Origin: BM003 sp963783695
GTDB taxonomy: Bacteria > Pseudomonadota > Gammaproteobacteria > Steroidobacterales > BM003
Assembly: GCA_963783695.1 (NCBI GenBank)
Contig: CAWAOM010000004.1
Location: 1 to 64,000 of the forward strand
Reading direction: 5' to 3'
Length of the DNA stretch: 64,000 nt
Part shown: piece by piece, positions 1-7,261 of the stretch
Position numbering within the stretch: position 1 is the first letter of the stretch
How the letters are laid out: the number at the start of each line of letters is the position of its first letter
The notes under the pieces: generated by a model
What the model was told of the DNA's origin: nothing
Seen by the model: only the letters and a program-made list of their open reading frames with translations
Database searches by the model: none
Made by a program: the position numbers and the translations under genes

Positions 1-126
1 GGCGGCGTCTGGCGGCAGAAAAGATGAGGGCGGGCCATCTGACTTACTGATTTAAAAGATACTGGTTCGTGGCTTATACGCCTACGAACCAGAAGGTCGG
101 GAGTTCGAATCTCTCCGGGCGCGCCA
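1..126 (+). repeat. Copy 1 of a tRNA-ended repeat (attachment-site-like scar)
   Basis: The block reads GGCGGC...AAAAGATGAGGGCGGGCCATCTG followed by a tRNA 3' half. Similar blocks occur at 6586-6745 and 37907-38052, sharing the GAGGGCG/AAGGGCGGGCCATCTG core and the CAGAAGGTCGGGAGTTCG tRNA part. A 9-bp inverted repeat, CTGGTTCGT (62-70) and ACGAACCAG (84-92), overlaps the anticodon arm, as in the core sites of tyrosine recombinases. I infer an att scar of an integrated element whose body lies left of the window. No integrase gene is visible. Confidence 0.5.
81..126 (+). tRNA. 3' half of a tRNA-Arg(ACG) gene; 5' half missing
   Basis: From the anticodon loop CTACGAA onward the sequence matches a tRNA-Arg(ACG): a variable loop AGGTC, a T arm GGGAG-TTCGAAT-CTCTC, and an acceptor strand CGGGCGC followed by GCCA. 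The matching 5' acceptor strand and D arm are absent upstream. This is what remains at one end of an element that integrated into the 3' half of a tRNA gene. It is probably not a functional tRNA. Confidence 0.75.
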
Positions 127-130
127 AAAA

Positions 131-167
131 CAAGAAGGCCCTCCTTGCGAGGGCCTTCTTGTTTTTT
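131..167 (+). terminator. Rho-independent terminator after the tRNA fragment
   Basis: A perfect 13-bp stem (131-143 paired with 149-161) has a 5-base loop CTTGC and is followed by six T residues. A run of A precedes it, so it may act in both directions. It sits five bases after the tRNA CCA end, where the original tRNA terminator would be. Confidence 0.9.
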
Positions 168-177
168 GATGTTCATG

Positions 178-300
178 GAGGTGTCCCCTTCCCGTGGATT
201 AGGTCCACAGATTTCTGGAATTTTGGCATGATGACGGTCCTGACGAGGAGGTCGTCATGCGCAAGAGCAAGTACAGCGAGCAGCAGATTGTCGGGGCGCG
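178..300 (+). mobile_element. Left-end remnant of an IS3-family element
   Basis: An ORF starting at 257 begins MRKSKYSEQQIVGA, the typical N-terminus of IS3-family OrfA (helix-turn-helix protein). The roughly 80 bases before it (GGAGGTGTCCCC and onward) have the look of an IS3-type terminal region. The OrfA similarity stops after about 14-17 codons near 300, where unrelated transposase sequence follows. Only the 5' end of the IS survives. Confidence 0.55.
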
Positions 301-327
301 CCAGCGAGCCCCGACCGGGCAGAGATT

Positions 328-675
328 GTGCCCAGAACACGCGCCGCCGCTTCCGCCGAACGCGCCGCGGTTTCGGTCAGCGACCGGCAGCGGGCGATGT
401 CATGGGCACAACGCCTCAAGCGGGTGTTCGCTATCGACATTGACAAATCGGCAGGATCGCCGATTTGCACGGCCGAAGGCAGCCGCGAAGCGGTCGGGCA
501 CAGGGACGTGCCCGATGAAACCTGCCAGCAATGCGGCGGCCGCTTGCGCGTCATCGCCAGCATCGAGCAACCCGCAGTCATCGAGCGGATTCTGGAACAT
601 CTCCGCCATACTGTGGAGCCCGTCGATCCGGCACATCCGAGCCGCGCACCGCCGAAGGGCGATCGCCTGGTCTGA
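328..675 (+). pseudogene. C-terminal fragment of an IS91-family transposase
   Basis: The reading frame contains MSWAQRLKRVFAIDI and, after an extra ~25 residues, CQQCGGRLRVIASIEQPAVI, the conserved end of IS91-type (Y2, rolling-circle) transposases. The catalytic tyrosine region is missing. The stretch between FAIDI and the Cys-Gly-Gly motif looks inserted relative to the family. A middle fragment of a similar transposase lies at 3012-3518 on the same strand, so the two pieces are out of order. About 175 bases of non-coding DNA follow, in which I recognise nothing. Confidence 0.7.
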
Positions 676-851
676 CCGCTTTGTCCTGTTCGTCACCACC
701 CGGGCCACCGTGCAGGGACGGGCGGTTTTTGGCTTGCGCCGTGATGCGCCGGCATTTTCGGGTGAAAAGGGGAGATTCACGCGCCTGAACCACGAGGGGT
801 CGGACCGGCTCCGCCGGATGGCGGCCTCGATCTGCCCTCAGCGGCCCGGTT

Positions 852-1360
852 TCAGCTCGCTCCGACGGTCTCGCTCCTGACATAATGGCCCCTTTTACGC
901 ACTATCCGCGTGGTCGACAGCGCTGCATTCAACGCGGCACGCCAGCTCTTGAAGCCCCAAGCCAGGTGCGCCAGGCCAAAACTGATCGCGCCCGCCAGCA
1001 CCTGAGTGATGGAACTCTGCTCCCGTTCCTGAAGGAAATCCATCAACAATTTCCTGAAGATCACCTCTTCCACGATGGCCGCAGCAAGAGCCGCGAGCAC
1101 GGCCAGGAGCTTCAGGCTGTCAGCCTTGAACATGTACGTTCGCACAGTCGATATGCTTGCGGCGCTGCGTGTGTACAGGACCACCGTGACGGCGGCCAGC
1201 AGCCACGCCCAAACACCGCCGTGCTGGCCGGCGGCAAAGCCGAGATACGGCGCTGCATGCCAGGGTGCGGGGAAAAAATGATGAACAAGATCACCAGTTG
1301 GGTGGTCAGTATTCCCAGAATGATTTTCCTTGTTGTACGAAGGAATTCATCCAGCGCCAT
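852..1360 (-). pseudogene. Frameshifted, 3'-truncated CPBP-family intramembrane protease
   Basis: An ATG at 1360 starts MALDEFLRTTRKIILGIL, a membrane helix. The frame is lost at a T/C homopolymer near 1272-1280 and resumes as FPAPWHAAPYLGFAAG, leading into the EEVIFRKLL motif and then FGLAHLAWG. These are the EExxxR and FxxxH motifs of CPBP (CAAX protease and bacteriocin-processing) proteins. The C-terminal motif is replaced by unrelated sequence after about position 917. The frameshift and the lost end make this a pseudogene. It may have been truncated by the adjoining IS91 remnant. Confidence 0.65.
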
Positions 1361-1607
1361 GAGACCCACTCTGTTCTCGGGAAACCTCCCTGACAGCGAT
1401 TTATCGTAGCAGGAAGAAAGCGCATACAGGGCCGGTCATGGCTTCATAGCTAGTTTGCGATTCGGCCGCAGGCGGCGCGTAATTGCGTCTGCCTGGTGCG
1501 GCCAGATGGCTGTCTGCTGTCTGCCCAATAAGCCAAAAAACCACGACCGGCACCAGACTGTTCTTGGAAAAACGCCCCCCGCAGTGCGATAACAGACGCT
1601 GAAAGCA

Positions 1608-1641
1608 ATCGGGGTCAGAGACGTTTGTCTCTGACCCCGAT
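1608..1641. repeat. Inverted repeat GGGGTCAGAGAC...GTCTCTGACCCC, copy 1
   Basis: A palindromic element with GGGGTCAGAGAC arms and a short GTTT-type centre is followed by TTTTT, so it could also terminate transcription of the peroxidase gene read towards it. An almost identical element is at 2965-2994. Such short palindromes are spread by REP-associated transposases in many gammaproteobacteria. That is general knowledge; no such transposase is seen here. Confidence 0.75.
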
Positions 1642-1663
1642 TTTTCTGCTGAACGCTGTCTCT

Positions 1664-2206
1664 CTAGCCTTCCGACAATGCGGCTTCGATCGCCTCGACC
1701 AGTTTCTGATCGTAGGGCTGGGTGCGCGGACTGAAATCGGAGATCAGCACTCCGTCCCTGCCGATCAGATATTTGTGGAAGTTCCAGCCCGGCTGGTTGC
1801 CGGATGACGCGCCCAGTTCGACAAAGAACGGGTGGGCGCCGTCGCCCTTGACCGTGGTCTTTTCGAACATCGGGAATTGCACGCGGTAGGTAAGGCGGCA
1901 GAATTCCTGGATCTGCTCCTCCGTGCCGGGTTCCTGTCCCATGAAATCGTTGGACGGAAAACCCAGTACCACCAGACCGTCCTCACCATACTCGTCGTAC
2001 AGCTTTTCCAGACCGTCATACTGGGGCGTATTGCCGCATTTGGACGCGGTGTTGACCACCAGAACGACCTTGTCCTGGTACGCCTCGCACAGGTTGACGG
2101 TTTCGTCGGAAGCGAGACGGCGGAAGTCCTGATCGAGCAGCGCGCTGTCACAGGCCATGGCCGGCCATGCAAGCAAGGCGAAAAGAGGGGCGATTAACAG
2201 TCTCAT
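1664..2206 (-). CDS. Exported glutathione peroxidase-family protein
   Basis: The 180-residue product starts with a signal peptide (MRLLIAPLFALLAWPAMA) and continues as a thioredoxin-fold glutathione peroxidase. It has NTASKCGNT with the peroxidatic Cys57, LGFPSNDFMGQEPG with the conserved Gln, and a PGWNFHKYLIG block with the conserved Trp/Asn/Phe. It probably reduces peroxides in the periplasm using thioredoxin- or glutathione-type donors. The ATG at 2206 is preferred over longer in-frame starts because the signal peptide begins there. The gene and two unknown ORFs form a 1.3-kb cassette between two copies of the GGGGTCAGAGAC palindrome. Confidence 0.88.
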   Translation of the reverse strand: MRLLIAPLFALLAWPAMACDSALLDQDFRRLASDETVNLCEAYQDKVVLVVNTASKCGNTPQYDGLEKLYDEYGEDGLVVLGFPSNDFMGQEPGTEEQIQEFCRLTYRVQFPMFEKTTVKGDGAHPFFVELGASSGNQPGWNFHKYLIGRDGVLISDFSPRTQPYDQKLVEAIEAALSEG

Positions 2207-2309
2207 TATTTGTGCTCCGCAGGACACCGGAATCGAGTCCGGGTCATGGCTGTAATGGTTAAGGGTCGAAATAAAGTTGCAGCTCAGTGCTGGCGTCGGC
2301 CTGATGCGC

Positions 2310-2678
2310 TTAGTGACGTTGCGAGAGTGACGCAGCGAGCAAATCGCGGAACCGGATTTCGACCGGACCGATCCGCAGCAGACGCGCCAGCCAGGAGCCG
2401 CGGCTGTTTGCGTCCAGACGCCCGACGCGGCGATTGCCAACCCGGCAATGGAAGGACAGGCCCGAACTACGCGATATGTGTTGCAGCCGTGCAAACAGCC
2501 GGCCTCGTTGGTCTCGACGGGGGACCTCGCGTCCGAGTCGGATCAGGTCAGGCACGCTGCGCACGATCACGGAAATCTCCGATCCGGCCGCAGCAAGCTG
2601 CAGACCGATGCCGCCGGGGGAGCCGAGCTCGACTCCCCCGACGACGCCGACCAGGGGCTGGAATTCAGACCGCGCCAA
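2310..2678 (-). CDS. Small protein of unknown function, TTG start
   Basis: The 122-residue ORF starts with TTG inside the end of the upstream ORF (2665-2868), overlapping by 14 bases, which suggests translational coupling. The product is basic and rich in Arg and Leu. It begins MARSEFQPLVGVVGGVELG and ends GPVEIRFRDLLAASLSQRH, and I recognise no family. There is no signal peptide and no clear membrane segment. Even codon-position composition favours a real gene, but a decayed reading frame cannot be excluded. Confidence 0.45.
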   Translation of the reverse strand: MARSEFQPLVGVVGGVELGSPGGIGLQLAAAGSEISVIVRSVPDLIRLGREVPRRDQRGRLFARLQHISRSSGLSFHCRVGNRRVGRLDANSRGSWLARLLRIGPVEIRFRDLLAASLSQRH

Positions 2679-2868
2679 GATCGCGGGACCGGATCTTCAG
2701 CGTGCCGTGAATCCGCCACGGCGCGTGGTTCGCCTGGTCGGACACGGCGCTCGGGACCAGAACTTCTACGTTGTCGAACTCGTAGGCCAGTTCTGCATTC
2801 CGCTGCGTCAGCTTGTCGTACAGATCGGCCGCCAGCTCCGGCCAGGTATGAGTGCCTTTCTCAGTCAT
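2665..2868 (-). CDS. Small protein of unknown function with a good promoter and RBS
   Basis: The 67-residue protein begins MTEKGTHTWPELAADLYDKL and contains a predicted N-terminal helix followed by beta-rich sequence (ELAYEFDNVEVLVP, HGTLKIRSRDL). The ATG at 2868 is preceded by GGAGAG at a proper distance and by a sigma70-like promoter. I do not recognise the family. It is the first gene of a two-gene unit with 2310-2678 and sits in the cassette with the peroxidase. Confidence 0.6.
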   Translation of the reverse strand: MTEKGTHTWPELAADLYDKLTQRNAELAYEFDNVEVLVPSAVSDQANHAPWRIHGTLKIRSRDLGAV

Positions 2869-2880
2869 GTTGTCTCTCCA

Positions 2881-2926
2881 TTTGTCTAGGTGATGTCAAA
2901 TATACAGATAGACAAAGATTAGTCAA
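2881..2926 (-). promoter_or_regulatory. Sigma70-like promoter with inverted repeat around the -10
   Basis: On the minus strand TTGACT (2921-2926) and TATATT (2899-2904) are 16 bases apart. An 8-bp inverted repeat, TTTGTCTA (2881-2888) and TAGACAAA (2909-2916), brackets the -10 box and could be an operator. It drives the small ORF starting at 2868. Confidence 0.55.
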
Positions 2927-2964
2927 CTACTTTTGACAACACTCTCCTGGCCGCAGAAAGGATC

Positions 2965-2994
2965 CGGGGTCAGAGACGTTTGTCTCTGACCCCG
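2965..2994. repeat. Inverted repeat GGGGTCAGAGAC...GTCTCTGACCCC, copy 2
   Basis: The second copy of the palindrome seen at 1608-1641 has the same arms and the same GTTT centre, and is preceded by GATC. Together the two copies bracket the peroxidase and the two small ORFs. Confidence 0.75.
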
Positions 2995-3011
2995 TTTGCC
3001 CTACTGAATCG

Positions 3012-3518
3012 TTGCGGTTCGGCGGGCCGCATCTCTTTCCGGGCGCTTCGCTGAAGCCGCGTGTAGCCGGGCCCCACCTCGTGCTCGATGGCGCCTATCG
3101 TCGGGAGGGTGAGGCTCGACTGCGGTTTGTGGCCGTGCCGGCGCCGAGCACGGAGGAGCTCAAGCGCCTCGTCCAGCGAATGGCGGCGCGGATCGGCCGC
3201 TCCCTCGAGCGCTCGGGGCATATTACACGCGACATGGAGAACGCGTACCTGGCCTTCGATCCGGGCGAGGAGGCACCGATCCACGGCCTGCTCGGGTCTT
3301 CGATCACCTACCGGATAGCCACGGGGCCCAGAGAGGGCCAGAAGGTGTTTACCCTGCAAACGCTGTCGGCCGAGCCAGACGCGCCGCGGCCGGAGGTCGC
3401 CGAAAGTTCGGGCTTCTCGCTGCATGCGGGCATTGCGGCGAAGGCCCTGCAACGAGATAAGGTAGAACGTCTGACACGTTACGTCTCGAGGCCGCCGGTC
3501 GCCACCGAACGGTACTGA
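3012..3518 (+). pseudogene. Middle fragment of an IS91-family transposase, cut by the IS6 element
   Basis: The frame contains LLGSSITYRIATGPREGQKV, FTLQTL, GFSLHAGIAAKA and VERLTRYVSRP, a run typical of the middle of IS91-family transposases. It begins without its N-terminal zinc-finger/Rep part and ends in ATER at 3510, exactly where the left inverted repeat of the IS6 element starts. The TGA stop comes from that repeat. The C-terminal part of a similar transposase is at 328-675, upstream instead of downstream. Confidence 0.75.
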
Positions 3519-4300
3519 CAAATTAACCGGCGCCGGGCAACAATGGTCAAGTGAAAACTCCTACTTGGCCATATAAACGTCACCGATTCCTGCCCAACAT
3601 CATCCAGCATGCGGTGCGGCTCTATTTCCGATTTAATCTCAGTCATCGGGATATTGAAGATCTATTGGCACAGCGGGGAATAGAGGTTAGTCGTGAATCG
3701 GTCCGGTTGCGGTGCAACAAGTTTGGTCCCACGTATGCACGCCGATTGCGACGTACGCACGGAGGCTACGGCGATACGTTCTTGATCGACGAGGTCTTTG
3801 TGAAAATCCAGGGCAAACAGCAGTATTTGTGGCGCGCAGTCGACCAGGATGGTGAAGTCGTTGATGTGTTGGTGCAGGCGCGCAGAGATGGCAAGGCTGC
3901 CAAGCGCTTCGTCAAGCGTTTAATTAAGCGCCATCAGGATGAGCCGCGAAAGACCGTGACGGATGAGCTGAGAAGCTACGGTGTCGCCCGTCGAGAACTA
4001 ATGCCCGAGGCCATTCATGATACGTCGCAGTACGCCAATAACCGAGCTGAACTGTCGCATCAACCGACTCGAGTTCGCGAGCGCGGTATGCGTCGGTTTA
4101 AATCGAGACTGCAAGCCCAGCGATTTGTCGATATTCATGCTGCTGTTCACAACATTTTCAATCTCGGGCGCCATGTTATTTCCGCGCACCATTATCGTGA
4201 GTTAAGGCGGGGTGCCTTTGCGTCTTGGGAAAAGGCGGTGGCTATCTGAGACCATCAACCGGCGGAATTCTTCGGCAGAGGGAGTTAACTTGTCAATACC
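3511..4300 (+). mobile_element. Apparently complete IS6-family insertion sequence (about 790 bp)
   Basis: The terminal inverted repeats are GGTACTGACAAATTAAC (3511-3527) and, read from the right end, GGTATTGACAAGTTAAC (4284-4300), matching at 15 of 17 positions. They enclose one intact DDE transposase gene. The 8-bp flanks (CACCGAAC left, CACGCGAT right) do not match, so there is no target duplication. It interrupts an IS91 transposase on the left and an IS30 transposase on the right, which is consistent with replicative or cointegrate rearrangement by an IS26-like element. Confidence 0.85.
3551..4249 (+). CDS. IS6-family transposase (IS26-like)
   Basis: The 232-residue protein has an N-terminal helix-turn-helix region (LSHRDIEDLLAQRGIEVSRE) and an intact DDE core: FLIDEVFVKI, VTDELRSYG and PTRVRERGM. 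The length is close to the ~235 residues usual for the family. The ATG at 3551 lies about 40 bases inside the left inverted repeat. It moves the element by replicative transposition. All catalytic residues appear intact, so it may be active. Confidence 0.92.
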   Translation: MKTPTWPYKRHRFLPNIIQHAVRLYFRFNLSHRDIEDLLAQRGIEVSRESVRLRCNKFGPTYARRLRRTHGGYGDTFLIDEVFVKIQGKQQYLWRAVDQDGEVVDVLVQARRDGKAAKRFVKRLIKRHQDEPRKTVTDELRSYGVARRELMPEAIHDTSQYANNRAELSHQPTRVRERGMRRFKSRLQAQRFVDIHAAVHNIFNLGRHVISAHHYRELRRGAFASWEKAVAI

Positions 4301-4529
4301 CACGCGATATCTCTTCGCGTTCTGCCGACGTTAACGACAATCGTGGGCGCTTTCTCGGCGCAGGTGGCAGCCCACCCATTTCTAACAAGATACGCTGAAT
4401 CGATGAATGACCTCGATCAAAAAGTCGGCCTATCGCGTTCATGGATTTGCCCTTCTGCCAGCGATCCCACATCAATGCCTCCTGCGAATCTGAATAATAG
4501 ATTCTCGGTCTTTGCTTCATTATCAACAT
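4293..4529 (-). pseudogene. IS30-family transposase N-terminal fragment
   Basis: The ORF begins KQRPRIYYSDSQEALMWDRW and reads through the helix-turn-helix region (SMNAIGRLFDRGHSSIQRIL) to LTSAEREEISRG, characteristic of IS30-family transposases. It ends at the right inverted repeat of the neighbouring IS6 element, so the entire DDE catalytic domain is missing. The outer IS30 end probably lies near 4540-4570 (TTGCATTGACCGGTTGAATC). Confidence 0.75.
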
Positions 4530-4686
4530 CCTTTTCTCTAATGTTAGAGTTTAGATGTTGCATTGACCGGTTGAATCCGCACCGGAAGCGGTCATTCGAA
4601 CAGGGGATTTTTTCGAACGAGTGACAGGCAGCAATCGGCCAACAGCGGACGGTGCCGGCAATCGGAAGAACTCAAATTATCCGTAT

Positions 4687-5367
4687 TCAGACATGTGTCG
4701 ATTCGTTAAAAGACCTTGTTTCCCGCTTGCCTAGTAGCTCTCCAGCGGTTGTAGCTGTAATAGCCCCCAGAACTGCGCCGCCCGCAATCAGGCCGAGAAA
4801 GAAGGCCACCAATCCGAGGTCCGGCGTGATCGGCTCGATGCCACGAATCACGGTATTAGTGATTCCACACGCGGCGAAGCTCATTGCCCAGCCGAGGGCG
4901 CTCACAAGCACCCAGCGACCTGCCTCTATCCCATGCCGTGTCAGAACTCGCCGCTGTAACAGGCCCACAATGGCGCCGCCGCAGGCTGCAATAACTCCCC
5001 AGCCCAACGCCCCGGTCACCGTGCCGAGTTCATCCAATTCTTCGGAGTAGCCGAAGATCAGGATCGCGGCACCGTAACCGAGGCCGCCGGCCATACCCAT
5101 GCCGACAGCACTGGGCACGACCCAGGATCCGATGCCTGAGAGGCGTTGCCGAACCAACCGCCATTGCATCAGGCCAACCCCGGTGCCGATAAAGACGCCA
5201 AGTACCAGGTAGGCAAACATGCTTTGAAGCGGCCCGCGTTCTATCACACCTTGAAAACTTCCGGCAGCCACAAAACCCAAAAAGAAGCCAAGAAACCAGC
5301 CGATCAGGCACGTTGATATCCACCGCCGCCAGAATTTCGGTCCGACGCCACTGTTCTCGATGCGCAT
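4687..5367 (-). CDS. Polytopic membrane protein of unknown function
   Basis: The 226-residue product has about six hydrophobic segments rich in Gly and Ala (for example LIGWFLGFFLGFVAAGSF, LVLGVFIGTGVGLMQW and FFLGLIAGGAVLGAITA). Repeated GxxxGxMQ/GLLQRR patterns suggest an internal duplication. The ATG at 5367 is chosen over an upstream in-frame ATG because AAAGGAGATCTAAC precedes it, a strong ribosome site. It lies alone between IS remnants. I do not recognise a function. Confidence 0.75.
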   Translation of the reverse strand: MRIENSGVGPKFWRRWISTCLIGWFLGFFLGFVAAGSFQGVIERGPLQSMFAYLVLGVFIGTGVGLMQWRLVRQRLSGIGSWVVPSAVGMGMAGGLGYGAAILIFGYSEELDELGTVTGALGWGVIAACGGAIVGLLQRRVLTRHGIEAGRWVLVSALGWAMSFAACGITNTVIRGIEPITPDLGLVAFFLGLIAGGAVLGAITATTAGELLGKRETRSFNESTHV

Positions 5368-5778
5368 GTTAGATCTCCTTTCATCCACTTGTGAGCTATC
5401 GGGTTGTCATCAAGCTCACGATTGCACCTTCCTTTCGGATTGGGGCAGCCGGCAATCTTGGGTCCTTCGGGGAGCGTTCGGTAGCTACTCGGAGGAAGCG
5501 AGGACCCTTGGCTTTGCGTCTCTGACTTTAGTCAGGTTTGCCTTTCTCCAGATCATTATTTCAACTAGAGAAAGCCGGTCAATTCTGGGATTTACCTAGC
5601 GTGCGCTTTGGGTCAGTAGCTGCCGATTCTATCAATTCCTGGCGAGTGGCTCTTCACGGCCAGAAGCAGACGGACAAAGTGAGACTATCGTGACACGAAA
5701 ACTCAGTGCAGATACGTATTGTCCATAGATACGACCTCTCAGTAAGCTCATCAAGACAGCGCGATAGTCGAAGATCGA
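5368..5778. other. Gene-free interval
   Basis: No convincing gene is seen in about 410 bases. The stretch around 5600-5670 (GCGCTTTGGGTCAGTAGCTG ... GGCCAGAAGCAGAC) resembles short dispersed sequences common between genes of environmental gammaproteobacteria. The first part carries the promoter region of the membrane protein on the minus strand. I see no clear terminator. Confidence 0.4.
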
Positions 5779-6456
5779 ATGGTGATGTTGCCTGCTCTAA
5801 GAAAGCTCGATCGAAGCAGCGCCCAGCGCCTGAGATCGGCGCTTGCTTTACTTGCCGTTTGTTCTCTTGGTGCCTGCGTTGCAGTCCCTCTGCCGCCACC
5901 AGAAGAAGGCCAGGCTTTTGACGAGAACAATCTCCCGTTTATCGTCGGTCAGTCTACCCGGGACGATGTTCACGTTACTCTGTCGGAAGTGGCTCCCTCT
6001 CATGAGTTGCACAGATTCGGCAATGATCGCGTATCGAACGGCAAACAGCTGCTCAAGTCACGGCGCAACTACAAAGTACCTCGGCCGATCCCGAAGAACG
6101 GCTTTATTAACTATCGAGCATCGAAGCTTGATTGCATGGCCTGTCCGCTGAAGGAACAGTGCTGTCCAAAAGCACCGGCGAAGAAGCTGCTGCGCTCAGT
6201 GCACGAAAGTGCCCGAGACGTTGCACGAAAAGTGACAAAGACACCGGCGTATCGCACGACACGACGGCAGCGCAAGCAAGTCGAGATGCTGTTCGCTCAT
6301 ATGAAGCGCATCCTCAAAATGGATCGCCTGCGACTCCGCGGCATTAGCGGTGCGAGAGACGAGTTCCTGCTCACCGCGACCGCACAAAACTTAAGACGAA
6401 TGGCGAAATACCTGGGGACAGGTCCGCCCAAAATCAGCGAAATGGCAGTAACTTGA
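5779..6456 (+). pseudogene. Chimeric ORF: lipoprotein N-terminus joined to IS1182-type transposase C-terminus
   Basis: The first ~65 residues carry a lipoprotein signal (LALLAVCSLGAC) followed by FDENNLPFIVGQSTRDDV, reminiscent of SmpA/OmlA-type small lipoproteins. From about 6037 (NGKQLLKSRRNY) to the end the frame reads like the C-terminal third of IS1182-family transposases: YRASKLDCMACPLKEQCCPK, RRQRKQVEMLFAHMKRIL and DEFLLTATAQNLRRM. The two parts are fused in frame by deletion or insertion. The transposase lacks its catalytic N-terminal part. An IS-end-like GAGTTTTTCAACGGAATAGG follows at 6551. Confidence 0.75.
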
Positions 6457-6585
6457 GCAAAACCACCGAATAGAAAACAAAACATCCGGCTACGCCGGAT
6501 CAAAAAGCTCGCATCGACATAATCGCGATAACAATGGCGGCCTCACCAACGAGTTTTTCAACGGAATAGGCCAAAAGCCGACGCT

Positions 6586-6745
6586 CAAAACGTAGAGTTT
6601 GGACGCGCCTTGGCGGCATCCAGCGGCACTATACGGCCGGAAAGGTGAGGGCGAGTTATCTAAGTTGTTGTGTTAATGAAACTGTAAGCCCACCTGTTCT
6701 CACTAAGAATCAGAAAGGCGGGAGTTCGAGTCGATCCCGGCGCGA
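6586..6745 (+). repeat. Copy 2 of the tRNA-ended repeat
   Basis: It starts AAAACGTAGAGTTTGGACGCG, as copy 3 does at 37907, passes through AAAGGTGAGGGCGAGTTATCT, and ends in a degenerate tRNA 3' half (CTAAGAATCAGAAAGGCGGGAGTTCGAGT...CCCGGCGCG, 6703-6742). The anticodon-loop equivalent is CTAAGAA rather than CTACGAA, and the acceptor strand no longer ends in CCA. It marks the junction between the IS-rich segment and the DUF3461/glucan segment. Confidence 0.5.
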
Positions 6746-6830
6746 TGGTCCTTGTCTGGCTTAATTGTGACGAGGACCGAGAGCCGGATGCTCGACGGGT
6801 CCGGCGCCGGCAGTAAACCTGACGCCTTTC

Positions 6831-7214
6831 TCAGATGTTTTTGACCAGTTCCCTGATGTACTCTGCGCGCAGGGAGATATCCTCTTCGAGCAATCGCAGT
6901 TCCGCGAGAATCGTTTTCGCCACATCGTTCTTTTTTTCTTTTGTCTCGAGAAGATCTTGCAACTCCGAGACCGCTGCACTGAGAGCTGGATCGGTTTCCA
7001 TGACGGTTGCTGTTTGGCGCGTTCCGCCGTCCATCGTCACCGATTTCTGTACGCGCGGAAACTTGTAAGTGCGGCTCAAGGGTAGTAATGAGCCAATTCG
7101 GCGATTGTAGTCAATTCGCAGAATGTCGTAGTTCGAAATGCTATTGACCGAGAATTTCTCGATTTGGTCGGGGTGCAAGACCCCCATTTCAGTCAGGTTC
7201 GGATAGTTTTTCAT
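6831..7214 (-). CDS. DUF3461 family protein
   Basis: The 127-residue cytosolic protein reads MKNYPNLTEMGVLHPDQIEK ... ILRIDYNRRIGSLLPLSRTYKFPR, which matches the DUF3461 family of gammaproteobacteria. A C-terminal helical region (residues ~80-125) is rich in Glu, Lys and Leu and may form a coiled coil. The ATG at 7214 follows AGGA; an ATG 12 bases upstream is the alternative. It lies 47 bases downstream of the LacI gene on the same strand and could be read through from it. Its function is unknown. Confidence 0.8.
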   Translation of the reverse strand: MKNYPNLTEMGVLHPDQIEKFSVNSISNYDILRIDYNRRIGSLLPLSRTYKFPRVQKSVTMDGGTRQTATVMETDPALSAAVSELQDLLETKEKKNDVAKTILAELRLLEEDISLRAEYIRELVKNI

Positions 7215-7261
7215 AAGTCCTGCCATCGCATGTTCAGAGTTAATAATCCGGACACCGTGTC

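Noticed and set aside
69..443. Open frame beginning MAYTPTNQKVGSSNLSGRAK
   Set aside because: It is a translation of the tRNA 3' end and its terminator, a well-known artefact, and then runs into IS sequence.
6701..6745. A functional second tRNA gene
   Set aside because: The T arm and acceptor strand are degenerate, CCA is missing and there is no 5' half.
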